This document shows positions 22,592 to 35,409 of a stretch of DNA of 64,000 bases, piece by piece. Source of the DNA: Scleromitrula shiraiana. Lineage: Eukaryota; Ascomycota; Leotiomycetes; Helotiales; Sclerotiniaceae. The translations under genes were made by a program, and so were the position numbers. The stretch lies in NCBI GenBank assembly GCA_028455995.1, contig JABELC010000002.1, positions 3,596,001 through 3,660,000 on the forward strand. The letters run 5' to 3'. Positions within the stretch are counted from its first letter, which is position 1, and each line of letters begins with the position of its first letter. The notes under the pieces were generated by a model, which saw nothing but the letters and a program-made list of their open reading frames with translations, was not told where the DNA came from and ran no database searches.

Positions 22592-23990
22592 CTCAGTCAA
22601 ATTCTATGTGAGGGCTGGGCGTATATTGAGCCAAAATTGCATGTGATCTATTTTGATTCTTTATTAATCTTAGTATATTCATACTGAATTAAAAATCAAT
22701 TGTTTTATTAATTTTTTAAAAAAATAATTTATAAATGTTATAATACTCAGTGAAATTTTATGTAAAGATCGAACAAGTGTGATGAACGTCGTTCAAAAGG
22801 ATTCGTTAGCCTGTGAATCTACAACTGAAGGTTCAAGTTATAAAGATCTAAAGATTGTAGAAATCTAACTTAAGGAAGGTAGAGATCTGAAGAAAAGTAG
22901 ATTTATTTTATATACAGCGCGTGCAGGCGCGTGCAGGCGCGCAGGGGCCTACTAGTGTCCTCTAGCACATACGCCTCATGTGACTGTTAATGCTACTAGT
23001 ACTTATTACAATAAGAACTTGATCATCAAAATTAAGCGGTTTGATATTAATTTTGATGTATTTTTATTATTTTTATTTAAATATAATAATAGATCTAATC
23101 TAAAAAAGATATACTAGTAACTTATATTATGATCATCAATTTTCAAAAAATAATAAATAAATTACTAAATTAATAATTTTATATCTGGATATAGAAAATA
23201 CTGGTAGTATATTTAGTAAATTAAAGATTTATTTAATTTATCACTATTGCTAGTACTAGTAATTTAATTTAATATAAATATTTGAATTTATTGATTTTTA
23301 ATGATACTACTACTAGTAGTAAATTTCAAGTTAATAAATTTAAAATATTCAATATTAATATTTAAAGTCAAAAATATTTTAATTGAAAATATAATATAAA
23401 TTAATTATTAATTGATTATTAAAAAGCTTTTTATAATAAAGATATATAATTATAATTATTAATAAATTTATTAATTATATATGAATAATATATTGATTCA
23501 CTAGCAAGTAAATTATAATTACTCGATTAAATTAAAATTAAAGCACGCGTCAATTACTAAAAACCCTCAAAATCATCGATTTTATATAAAACATCTTTTA
23601 TATTAATAGAAATAAATCGATCAATTATTTATAGAATTATTTAAAATATTGAATATAAATTATTTTTATATCAAAATATTTACTATTAAAATTTAAAGAT
23701 TAAATAATGATTTTAAAATTTATAATATTTAATCAAATATAAAGTAAAAATCATATAAAAATACTATAATTTTAGATTAATTTAAATTGAGTAAATTATT
23801 ATATTAAAAAATAATAAAGATATATATAAATATATAAAAAAAGACTTTTCTTTGATATAAATATTATATATATTAAAAATATATAAAAAATGTAATATAA
23901 TAAAGTTAAAAAGAGTATATATAGTATTTCAAGTTATAAACACTAAGCAATATCATAACTTCGATTTTCAAAAATCATCAAAATCACTTC

Positions 23991-24148
23991 TATGGTTTTA
24001 CTTCGGTTAAATCGTATGATTTATAGTATTGTAGTTTGTGTTGTATATTCTTGTTATTGATCTATTTATAGTATAGATTATCAAATCGTATATATATGAT
24101 TATAATTATGTGCTTGTTATATATTACCTTGTGATCTATATTCTAACA
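23991..24148. repeat. Left LTR
   Basis: Starts TATGGTTTTACTTCGG and ends TGTGATCTATATTCTAACA. It is more heavily mutated than the right copy: for example ATTATGTGCTTGTTATATAT here corresponds to GTCACGTGCTTGCCACGTGC there, all differences being transitions. Confidence 0.85.
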
Positions 24149-27100
24149 TTAGCATTACTTGAAAAGAAAAAAAAATTAAATTAAACTTATTATATATTGT
24201 AATATTATTTTTCTCTATTTTTTTATAAAATAGATCAAAAAGTTAAAATGTATATAAGTAATTAATAAAAAAAAGTGTTTAAAAAAAGTATATATAAAAT
24301 CATAATCGTTATTATTTTGATAAATGTTGTTTTTGAAGAGATTATTTTCAAATTAAAATAATGATATTTCAGTAATTTTAATAAATATTGTTTTTGTATG
24401 TATTATTATTTTTTATATTTTTTTTATATTAATTCTTTATATTTTTATATTTTCTATATTAATTCTTTATACCGCTATATTTTTCTTATTATATTTTTTT
24501 TATTATAATATACTAATATATCATATAAACTAACCTATAATAAATGCTGATTTGAACAATTATGATTTACTCTATTAAACAAATAAAATGATTTATTCAT
24601 ATTTAATTTATTTTTTTATATTGATTTTAACTTTATTAATATCAATAAAATTCTTAAAAATGATATAGAACTTTGATTTTATTATTATATTAACAAAATT
24701 TATATTATTAATAATCCATTTAATTTTTATAATTTTTTTATATTTATATAATTAATAAATAAAAATTAAATCAATTATTAAATGTTTTTTTTGAAGAATA
24801 TTGAGTTTAATTAAATATTTATAAAGAGATTTTGAATTAATATAAATTATAAAAGATATAATATTAATCATAATCTTTTTATTAACTAATCGATTTATAA
24901 TTTCGTCAATATTAAACTTGATTATAATAATAATATCGAATTCATACCCCATTTTGTATAATTCTAAAATAAAAACGTTTTATATAATTTGTTTATATTT
25001 AATAAAAAATTAATAAATGATATTTATATTATTATCTTTATTAATAAATATTATAATAAAATTGATTTAAAAAAAAAATCAATATTGTTTATAAAGTTTA
25101 TATTAATAAAATAGATTATTTATAATAATTTTATTTTAAAAAAAATAAATATAAAATCATGGTTAAAATTATCAATTTATTATTAAATATGTTTATTAAA
25201 AATATTTATATTATTTTTAATTAAATTAGTAATTTAGGCTATATATAATAAATCAAATAATATTTTTAATTAATAAATATTTATAATATATATATTATGG
25301 GTTTATTAAATAATATATTATTTTTTTAAAAAAGTATTTTTTTTAATTTTTGTATATAATTTAAAATCAATAAAAAAATAATTTATAAAATAAAATTTAT
25401 TATATTATCGCTTTTAAATAAATATAATTATATTATTTTTATCGATATAAATTAAAACGCTATTAAATTCAAAAGGAATATCAATTATTAATTATTTTTA
25501 TATTTTTAAAAGATAATCTTTTTTTTTTGATTTACACTTTTTTTTTATTTATGAATTTTTTGTTAATAAAAATAAAAATATTATTTATTTATAATTTAAT
25601 CATATTTAGTTTTTTATCTTTATTAATATAAAATAAATAATTGTTAAATAAAAAAAGAGTTATTTTAAAAGTTTTTATATAATAATCATAATATACAAAA
25701 TATTAATAATTTCTTAATTTTACAATATCATAAAATAAATATACAATTTTAAGGATTATATCTAGTTTAAAATCTACTTTTAATAAAGATTTAATATAAA
25801 ATGTATAAATCAAGAATATTTCTAATTAAATATATATTTATAATATATTATAAAAGTATAATTAAATGTATTAGTGTATATTCTATAAAACTATAAAATA
25901 AAATATAGTTCTATAATTAATTTGTTGGATAATGAAAGATTTTATTAAAACTATTTCTTTATTTTTATTATTATAATTTTAAATTATTAATCTAGATTTT
26001 TCAAATATTTTTAATATATTTTTATTTTTGATAGAATCAATGAATTTATTATAAAAAATTCGAGTGTTTTTTAATATATTGTTTTTTTTAATAATTTTAA
26101 ATATATTTTTTTTAAATAAACCATCTATTTTTTTTTGTAAAATAAATGGAATTGATTTATAACTAATAAAAAATCCATAATAATATATATATTAAAAATA
26201 TTTTTAACAATATAATTATTATTATTATCACTATCAAAACATATTTGATTATATTTTAGAATTTATTTTTAATAAAGAATTTCGATTATTAATTTTGAAT
26301 ACAAAATTAAAATAAAAACTAAATTAAGAATAGATTTTTTATCTAATATATAAACATTTTTTCTTAATTGAAATGTTTTTAAATTATCAAAATTTTCATT
26401 ATTAATTAAATCTAAAATGAAATTTTTTATTAATAAAAAATCGATTATATTATCAAATAGTTCATTAAATATTTCAAACTCTTCTTTATATAATTTTATT
26501 AAAATGTTTTTAAATTCTTTATTAAAATTGTTTATTTTAATTATATATATTTGATTTTCTATTTTAATAAATTCATATAATCTATCTTAAATACTTTTTT
26601 TTTAATAAATAAAAACTAAAAATCTAAATTCGAGATTATATAAATATAAAACATTTATTATTATTTATTTAATATATTTTTTTTATATTTTATCTATTAT
26701 CTTATTAATTATAATGGTATATTATAAAATAGATGAAGTGAAAAAATCAAAAAATATTAAACGAGGAAATACATTAAATATTAAAAAAGTGGGAATAAAA
26801 TTATTTAAATTAGTGATATTATTAATAATTTTAATGATTATTTATAATCTTATATTTTTATTAATTTCTTTAATATCTTTAAATTTTTTAATAATAATTA
26901 TATATATTTATCAAATTATTTTATAATAATATTCGATTATTTTGATAAAATGGTAGATTTTAATAGATATATATTTAATTTTAATTATAATTATATAAAC
27001 ATTATTAATAAAGTCTTTTTTTATAAAATAGATTTTTTAATTATAAATAATTAATTTAAAAAAACTATTATAAATATTAATCTATATAAAGCAAAATACG

Positions 27101-30100
27101 TTCTATATTATTATTATTAATAAATCTTTAATAAAGTATATAATATTAAATCGAGTTGTTTTATTAATAATATAAAGAATAAGATTATTGTTAATATATA
27201 TTATATTAATTATAATAATAAAGTTGAATTTTATATTATCATAAAATTTGAACTTAAATTTTTTAAGATTTATTGGCATAAAATTAGCATTTTTTATAAT
27301 ATTTTATAAACTATTTTAATTGTTTGCGATTAAATTCATTTTTATAATTAATATAATTAAATAAATTATGCAATTTTTTGATGGAAAGATATTTTATTTA
27401 TCTATAAATATAATATAATTCGATTTTAAATAAATAACATTTTTTATCTATATTCAATAATTTTATGATAAATTATTAGAATTCTTAAAAAAAAATTAAT
27501 TAATTGATAAATATATATCTATAATATTTAATAATCTTCTATATTTTATTATTAATATATTAAAATTTATTTTTAATATTATTAAATAAAATTTAAATAT
27601 AATCTATATTTATAAAACTTAGTAAAAATAAAGTATTAATATTAATAATATAGATATCAATTATATTAATTAAGTTAATAATTAAAGTAATTTTAATAAA
27701 AAAGGTATTATTAAAGTTAAATCTAAAATTTATGATTGAATCTAAAATCTTTATATTGATTTAAATAAATTTTTATAGTGCTAAAAACTATTTATAATCG
27801 ATAATTGATTATTTTATAATATCAAAATCAATTATTATGTTAATAAATTTGTATTTATTATAATGTTCAATTTATAAATAAATCTTGAATTTTTAATTAA
27901 TTTTGTTAATATAAATATATAAAATGATTAAATTATTAAATTTTATAATAATATTATTATAATTATTATTTATAATAATATAAAAACTATATAAAATAAT
28001 AAATATTTTAACATTGCCATTATTATTATTATTATTAAAATATGATTTTAATTAAAATATTTCGATTTTTTTGATTATATAAATGAAATCATTGTTATTA
28101 TCATATTTGTCTTAAATATATTAATTATAATTTTTACTAAAATTTTATATATTATTAAAACCAAATCTTAATTTTATTTTTTAATTAAATTTTTTTTTTC
28201 ATTATAATTCGTTTTTTAAAAATATATTTAATTAATTAATATCTTTTTTTTTTATAAATATAGTATATTTTCTATTTTTGATTATAATAATTATTATTAA
28301 ATCAAGAAATTCAACTATTAAAATATATGTTTTTATTTTGAAGTTATAAATTATTATTCTAATTATTTTTTTGAAATTGTTAATTATTAAAGTTTTATTT
28401 AATTATATTATCGTCTTTCTTTTTAAAAAACAATTCATTTTTAAACTTGTTTTTTATATTTTTTTATATTACAATAAATATATAGATCTTTATAATTATA
28501 ACAATAAATATTTTGAATAAATCTAAATATCTTTAAAAGTATATAAAGTAATTTTGATAAATTATAAAGAGTTTTATTATATAAATAAAATCATTATATA
28601 TTTCTAATAATAATCTAAACTTTATAATATATATTTTATTAAATAGAATTTCATATAATTATTTAATTGATTTTAATAAATTATTTATAATAATAATATA
28701 AAAAATAATTTTAAATTAGTTATTATATATATTATATTTTTATTTTTTATTTTTAAATACTTTTTAAAATTTTTTAATAATTGTTTTCTAATTAATATTT
28801 AAGTTTTTATATTTGATAATATTATAATAATATTTTTAAACGTTTTTATATAATATAAATAAAATACCAAAATATTAATATTATTTAAATAAGTCAATTT
28901 ATTTATAATTATCTTTATAAATAATTAATTTGTATTCAATATTATTTATTTAATCATTATATTTATTATTATTTAATAGATAATATTTTATAAGATTTTT
29001 AAATTATTTATTAATATCAAATAAAATAAAATCAATCTCAAAATTTTCAAAATCTAAATAATCAAAAAAATCATTTTCAAAATCAAAATCAAAATCAAAA
29101 TCGGAATTATTATTATTATCATTTTTTTTTAATGAATATTAATTCGAAATCGAGTTTTTTAAAATTAAATAGTTTTTTATATATTGCCTATTTCTCTTAT
29201 TTGCCTTTTTTATTTTTTTTGCCTTTATTTTCAATTTTATTTTTTTTTATTTATAGTTTTTAATAAAATCAATAATAAAGTTTTTTCCATCTTTTTTCTT
29301 TAAATTATTGAGTTTTTTAATTATTATAATAAAAATATTTAATTATACATTAAATTGTATATCATAAATTATTATTTTTATCATTTTTAAAGTCTATTTA
29401 AATAAAGCCTTAAAAATAAATGTCAAGGTTAAGCTAATATTAATATCAAAGTCAATAAAAATATTAATACCGAATTTTTATAAAAGTCATTTAAAGAATT
29501 GTAAAATAGATTTTTTTTTTTTAAATTATAATAAAATGTTTTAAAATTTAATTTATAAAATTGTTTTTAAATATTTATAAAATATTATTATCAAAAATAT
29601 AATAATAAATATATTTTAAAATCTTAAATTAAATATATAATAAAAAAGTTTTATTATCGAAATTGGTTTTAAAATTAAATCCATCTTCAAATAATTTATA
29701 AAGTTTATTATATTCTTTAAGGTTTTAATTTAAAAATGAGTAATCTAAAAAAAGGAAATTTCTTTTTATTATATTGATTTGAAAAAAGGAATTTAATAAA
29801 AATATTTATATAAATAATTAAAAAAAAATATCATATTTTAATAAAAAAAATAAATTCTTTATTATCATACAAAAAAAAATTAAAAAGAAAAAAAAAAAGG
29901 GAAAAAATAGATTATTATAAAATAATAAAAATTTATTTATTTTTAAAAAATATTTCTGAATTTTTATAAATCTTATTAATTTAAAAACAATAATATGTTC
30001 AAATAAAAATCAAAGTTTTTTAATGTAATTTCTATAAATCCAAAAATAATAAATATATGAAAAAAAATAAAAAAAAGAAATAAAAAAAAAATAATAAAAA

Positions 30101-30429
30101 AGATCTTATTATTATTAAAATTTTAAAAATTTAAAAATTTAAAGATATTATAAAAATCATTAAAAAATATCTTAAAAAAATAAAAATTAAGAAATTAAAG
30201 TTTTAAAAAGTTGAATTTTAAAAAAGCCAAGCTAAAAACATGCATAATAAACACAAAAACTTATAATATCGCTTTGATGTTTATATATTTTATCTTAATA
30301 TTATATATTATTTTTGATTAAAACATTTTGTTAATATTTCAAATTTAATTTTAATCTTTTCAAAAGTATTTCTATTATTACAGTATCGTCTTGATATTTA
30401 TAATATCTAATCTATATAGTATTAATCAA

Positions 30430-30589
30430 TATAGTTTTATTTCGATTAAATCATACGATTTATAATACTATAATTTGTATTATATATTCTTATTATTGAT
30501 CTATCTATAATATAAATTATCAAGTCATATATATATACAACTGTGGTCACGTGCTTGCCACGTGCTACCTTGTGATCTATATCCCAACA
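30430..30589. repeat. Right LTR
   Basis: Starts TATAGTTTTATTTCGATT and ends TGTGATCTATATCCCAACA. Its 3' half keeps a patch of near-original composition (GTCACGTGCTTGCCACGTGC), which gives a view of the sequence before RIP. Confidence 0.85.
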
Positions 30590-31391
30590 ACTTCAAATTT
30601 TTATATATAATAATTTATATCCTCATAATTATTATATTAAAATATTATTTAATATAATTTTGATTTAAGTAAATTTTTAAAATTTTTAAAGATTTTGAAG
30701 AGTTCAAAATACTTTTATAACTTTAACTTTCTAAAAACATTATATTAAATTTTAATATATAATATTTATATTAAATAAAAGCTTTTTTTATATATATTCA
30801 TATATATCTTCATTATTTCCTAATATAGTAATTTGCTTGATTTAAATCAAATTAAAATTATAGTATTTTTATATGATTTTTACTTTATATTTAATTAAAT
30901 ATTATAAATTTTAAAATCATTATTTAATCTTTAAATTTTAATAATAAATATTTCAATATAAAAATAATTCAAATTCAAAATTTTCAATAATTCTATAAAT
31001 AATTGATCGATTTATTTACGTTGACGTAAAAGGTGTTTTATACAAAATCGTCGATTTTGAGGCGATTCGCTTATTTTGCGCGTGCTTCAACTTTAATTTG
31101 ACCGAGTAACTTGAAACTTTGAAATTGATTGAAACTAATATTAAAGATTCAAGTTCTTAATTCAACTTCAATTAATTCAATTCAAGTTATATTAATAATT
31201 TATAAACAATTATATTTAAAATTTAAAATTTAAAATTTGATTTTTCTTCAATCATAATTCTTATTACTAGTAAGTTACTAGTAATAAATTGAATATAAAA
31301 TTATTGTTATGAAGAACTTGAAAAATTTATTCCTAAATACCTCATTTAATATACGCCCGGACGCCCGGGCCTCATATAGAATTTGACTGAG

Positions 31392-32341
31392 TATAGTAAA
31401 ATCACTCTTTGAGTAAGTTCAATATCATGATGTAAGAAGTGGGATGTATTTCCTAAGATGGGTACAGAGGATTCGGAGGATTCGGTCCTAAAGACCGATC
31501 GCTAGTTGACTAATCTACGCTTAATTACAAACGGAGGTTTACTAGTATGACCTCCACACCACCTCCAAATTCATCACTCACTTCCATTGGTATGGCAGTT
31601 CCATGAATTCAGCCACGATCACTACATCATGCGATAAATCTGTCCGTCATACATACACACCTCATATGTTCGAAATGATGATCTACAATCAGACCGTCAA
31701 GGTGCTGTACAGCCTCCCAAATTCCTTCACCGTAAAGTACGAGATACAGCCACGATAAAGCATGTAACCCCTGACCCCACCAAAGAGCCCCTCCAACATG
31801 TGTCCTTTCAGCGGGTCCATCCGCACACTAGGTGTGCTGGTCCAGTATCCTGTCAGAACGTGGGAGCCAAGACCATTGCCAAGTAATTTTTACATGTTCA
31901 AAACGACATCGTAAATGAGCAAATTAACGCTGAGGGGACACTCTCGAAGCTTCTCGATCTTGGAATTGGCCAATGCTCAATACCGATAAGCTGAACATAC
32001 CTAGGTAGGTACTGTAACAAGGTGGGTGCGGTTATTTTTACATTCGGTATATCGTTACATACTCAAGAGTCTTGTATTACATAGCAAGATGAATGCCATG
32101 GCATCATTTTTAGCGGGTTAGTTTTTTTAGCGGGTTAGTTCCGTCTCAGGATCTTGGCCTTGGTCGATGATTGATGTAAATCGCTCAGGAGGGGCCAGAT
32201 TGCATTAGCGAAGTGATATAAAAGAGAACGTCATGACCAGTTGATGTTTGGATTTTCTTTCTTCTTCATCAATCATCTCCATTTACTCTCATCTCAGCTA
32301 TCTTCATTCAAAAACACTACCACCACCAATACAAAATCAAA
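31392..32341. other. Flank of the AT island and promoter of the CVNH gene
   Basis: Composition returns to normal abruptly after 31393. No open frame is convincing. The last ~100 bases are pyrimidine- and A-rich, with CACCACCAATACAAAATC just before the ATG, typical of a fungal 5' UTR. Confidence 0.4.
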
Positions 32342-32797
32342 ATGTCTTTCCATCTATCCGCCGAAGATATCCGCATCGACGATAACCATATCCTCCGTGC
32401 TCGTCTCAGAGCCGAAGACGGGGAATACCGAGATGCCGAAATCGATCTTAACGAGCACATTGGTAACCAAGATGGTATGATCCATTGGGATGGTCAAAGT
32501 ATGTATTTCCCTATTCTCTCCTATCCTCTTTCTACCTCAACATAATCTAACCAACCACCTCAGACTTCTCCCACTCCGCCGAGAACGTAACCTTCTCCAT
32601 TGAGGGTGGCGGACAAGTTCCAGTCCTCCGCACTTTCCTCCGTTCTATTGATGGCGAGGAATTCAGCCGTGATGTCAACCTTGCCGAGCGTATTGAGAAT
32701 CACAATGGTCACTTTGTTTATGGTATGTTATACTTCCGATGATGTCTCTTCTTGATTTGTATATGAGTTTGACTAACATATTTCTTTCTTAGTTTAA
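32342..32797 (+). CDS. Cyanovirin-N homology (CVNH) domain lectin
   Basis: Three exons (32342-32498, 32564-32722, 32793-32797; introns 65 and 70 nt) encode 106 residues that are essentially one CVNH domain. The two tandem sequence repeats are visible: LRARLRAEDGEYRDAEIDLN followed by IGNQDGMIHWDG, then LRTFLRSIDGEEFSRDVNLA followed by IENHNGHFVY. Start MSFHLSAEDIRIDD is the usual start of fungal CVNH proteins. Family members bind mannose-type oligosaccharides; those in filamentous fungi are usually cytosolic with unclear roles. There is no signal peptide. The four cysteines of bacterial cyanovirin-N are absent, as is common in fungal members. The last exon carries only the end of the final Val codon and the stop. 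The gene looks intact although it begins 0.95 kb from the RIP island. Confidence 0.9.
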
Positions 32798-33675
32798 ATA
32801 AATAAAGTTGTGTGTATATTAGATGGAAAGGAATCATAGCATTTTGAGCGATATGCTATGGATTTGGGTCGGCTTTTATGTGTCTTATATCTATCAATTA
32901 GATGAATGAAATTATGATTCTATGTATTTCATGTGGTGCTGTTGTGTTGTGACTATTTGCCTGAATCTGGTATTGTAAAGAGATCAATGATGGAAGTCCA
33001 TACTATTATCATAGTGCTGTCACACGATTGACAGCAGTCCAAACTTAATAGTGAATGCATGAGCACAAATATCCATCGTCATTGATAATCCAACCGCAAA
33101 GTTCACTATTCTTGCTGTGATATTTCAATGTCTTGCTGCCAGTGGCATATTTGACATCTTCACTGCCAGTTCAAGTAAGTGTACAGCTATATCTTCATTT
33201 ATGTTAGACCTTCTTCACCAGCCATGTCTAGATGCTGAATACCCTGCACAACGCCACTGATCAGATAAAAAAATGGTCTTGAAAGGGACTGTTGTTATCT
33301 AGGGTTCGACACAGGTAGTGTGGGGAGTGGAGGTATTGTGTTGTGAATATCAAGCATGGCCCTCCACATCACAACATTTTAAATAGTATCGTATCTTGAT
33401 GGAATTTGTTTGTGCTCAATCTATAATATTTTAAATTACATCCTACATCAATTTTCTAAAGTAAATGATATATCCGTGGTGAGCTTTCGTCAACATGATT
33501 AATTTCACATGCATGATCTTATTTGATATTGGGCGGCTTTCTAGAGGACAACTGTTATATACAAGTCCCTTCTCTCCTTTCAAATTCTCATCGTTCCACC
33601 AGCAATGCCTTACTACACATCGCATCATGCCAGACATCTACAACTTGCTATCCAACATTTTCCAACCCATCCATC
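32798..33675. other. Intergenic, no gene seen
   Basis: 3' UTR of the CVNH gene followed by ordinary sequence. Small overlapping frames at 33495-33865 are shadows of the minus-strand CE15 remnant's 3' part or chance. Confidence 0.4.
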
Positions 33676-35409
33676 TCACAAACACTGCGAATGCCACGCA
33701 TTGGCAACCCGACTTAAAATCATAAATCGCATTAGTCCATGTCTCCATCGAATATTTAAAAATCACCATTCATCAATCTATCTACCTGTCGCTTCCCCGC
33801 TACAAGATCTTATCTCATTTTACCTTCTTCCTTGTCCACCTACCCAGAAGAAAAGAAAAATATAACTCACACGTGGAACCAGCCACACAACAAGTCGCAC
33901 CAGTCCAACCCTGACCACCACACTGTCCCCATTTGGGTGCACAAGTGGGGGGATTTACTGGTATAGATGTTGGGGTTATGGGAGTGGTTGTAGGAGGGGA
34001 GGTAGGAGTTGTGGTGGGGGGGGAGGATAGTGTTGGTACGTTACTCGCCAATTGGGGAGGGAAGGGGAACCATGTTAGTAAATTCGAATGAAAAGAATGT
34101 GAACATCCAAGAAATATATAAATTGAGCATCCCAATGTAGACTATCGAAAAAGGGGTGAGCGGGGAGCGAGAGAGAGATATGGGAAACCAAGAAAAAAAC
34201 TCCCCAAACTCACAGGAACCCACTGCGCCTGACTAAACCGACTAGCATAATTCCCGGTCGTTCTAAAAATCCCCGTCGCCGTCGCCGCCCCCGTCTGATT
34301 CCTCAAAAACCTCCCCACAAACGCATCCAAATCCGCCTACTGACTACTCAGAAACGCACAAGGACTATATCCGCCGACCTGCGAAAACCCCCAAAATTCC
34401 CACTCTTCCCCACCGCCTACCAACTCAACCTCGCCGCAAACATAGCCCCCCAACTACTGAACGGGCCCAACCAACCAACCAAACCCCGTATTTCCGATCG
34501 CGAGCAGCGGCGTCGGAGCCACCAAACCCACAAGCTCATGACGATGAAAAAAGGGAGCGAGGGGATTATACCAACGCACGGATTCACCGCCGTGGGAAAC
34601 CATACATGGTCGCCGACCATCTCCGATGCCGTCCGTGTGCGTGCTCGAACCGATACTATGCGAGGTTCTCCAGCTGGCATCTCCAGCGCCCCCGCTTCCC
34701 GGGGGAATGGTAAGCGCGGGTCGGGGATAGAAAGAATCGGCTACGAGTGCGCCTTTGGCGTTTCGCGAATATCTTGTTGTGCCGACGGCGAGGGGGTTTA
34801 TTTCCGCGGAGGAGAGGAGTTCGAGCGCGTCGGGGATGCGATTGTCGCCCCAGGCCCAGGCTATTATTGAGCCGGCGGAGTGGGAGCTGCCGTAGAGATT
34901 GATTGTAGAAGAGGCCTTTTTCGCGGCTGGATGTGTCGGTTTGTGGGGCCATGGTGGAGTTGCAATAGTTTATTTATTATGGCTACGCCTGGTGGGGCGG
35001 GTAAACTGCCTCCTTCGTAGGCGATTATTGCGGGGGAGGGTGCGCTTCCGCTACTGGGGTATGTGATGGATACGGTGAAGGAGATGGATTTTCCGGCATC
35101 GGGGGCGCTGATTGAGAGTTTGTTTCCGGATATAGAAGCACTTACTGAAGATGGTTTAGGTGGGAGAGCACCGAGTTCGTAGTTTTGGAAGAAGTGTTTT
35201 AGTTCTTTTTGGCGACAGGTCCATTAGTCGAAGGTGGCTATTCGTTGGTCGGTAAGGTTAGTGAAGGGGTCGGGGAGGTAGGATATACTTGGGGTGGGGA
35301 TGGTGGAGGGGATGGTAGGGCAGGCTTCTTGTCTGGGGATTGCGGTGGCGAGAGAGGAGGGTAGTAAAGCTGAGATGAGGAGAAGTGGTTTGATTGATGA
35401 GGAGAACAT
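33676..35409 (-). pseudogene. Broken CE15 glucuronoyl esterase with C-terminal CBM1
   Basis: On the minus strand a secreted-protein start at 35409 (MFSSSIKPLLLISALLPSSL, signal peptide) leads into the CE15 family pattern: WTCRQKELKHFFQNYELG, PPKPSSVSAS, PAIIAYEGGS, YGSSHSAGSIIAWAWG, the nucleophile region SRNAKGALVA, ASEMVGDHVWF and GFSQVGGYSPCAF. A Ser/Thr/Pro linker and a CBM1 (APKWGQCGGQGWTGATCC) follow, with a separate last exon ending NAWHSQCL at 33676. CE15 enzymes cut the ester between lignin and glucuronoxylan. Damage: TAA at 35224-35226, TAG at 34337-34339, frameshifts near 34950 and 34905 and in the 34500s, and Tyr in place of the catalytic His (34367-34369). The family E-S-G-A-G motif is also altered. 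Base composition is much more GC-rich than the surroundings. It cannot make active enzyme. Confidence 0.85.

Larger units (their letters stand above)
23991..30589. mobile_element. RIP-degraded LTR retrotransposon, 6.6 kb
   Basis: Direct terminal repeats of ~158-160 bp (23991-24148 and 30430-30589) are flanked by a perfect 5 bp duplication ACTTC (23986-23990 and 30590-30594), the hallmark of LTR-element integration. The ends are TAT..AACA; the first TA was probably TG before G-to-A change. The 6.3 kb interior is extremely AT-rich (poly-A and poly-T runs, for example 29850-30130) with no readable gag or pol in any frame, so superfamily and orientation cannot be assigned. The size fits a complete copia or gypsy-type element. 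Confidence 0.82.
23522..31106. mobile_element. Element C: foldback-type TIR element split by an LTR retrotransposon
   Basis: The left end reads CTCGATTAAATTAAAATTAA and the right end, reverse-complemented, CTCGGTCAAATTAAAGTTGA, with TA outside both (23520-23521, 31107-31108). The left part (23522-23995) and right part (30590-31106) together match element A along its length, including arms of ~350 bp that are inverted copies of each other. The two parts meet at the 5 bp ACTTC duplicated around the LTR element, so before that insertion the element was about 985 bp. It keeps a ~65 bp arm segment missing from A. Nothing codes; nearly all differences from A look like C/T or G/A. Confidence 0.8.
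22592..31391. mobile_element. Outer TIR pair (element D) enclosing the nested island
   Basis: The left end at 22592 reads CTCAGTCAAATTCTATGTGA then GGGCTGGGCGTATAT. The right end (31349-31391), reverse-complemented, reads CTCAGTCAAATTCTATATGA then GG, a GC-rich stretch and GCGTATAT. TA lies outside both ends (22590-22591, 31392-31393). A second, more mutated copy of the left motif in the same orientation begins at 22746 (CTCAGTGAAATTTTATG), and a shortened inverted match lies near 22968-22984, so the left end may be composite. Subtracting element C leaves ~1.2 kb of D sequence, including a GC-rich patch at 22915-22955. I read D as a TA-target DNA transposon into which C inserted; the link between the two ends is inference. 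Confidence 0.5.

Noticed and set aside
24752..26926. Open frames of 60-70 codons inside the AT island
   Set aside because: Ile/Leu/Asn/Lys-only composition is expected by chance in such AT-rich DNA and does not resemble gag or pol.
34538..34870. 110-codon plus-strand frame within the CE15 remnant
   Set aside because: Antisense shadow of the minus-strand esterase sequence, kept open by high GC.
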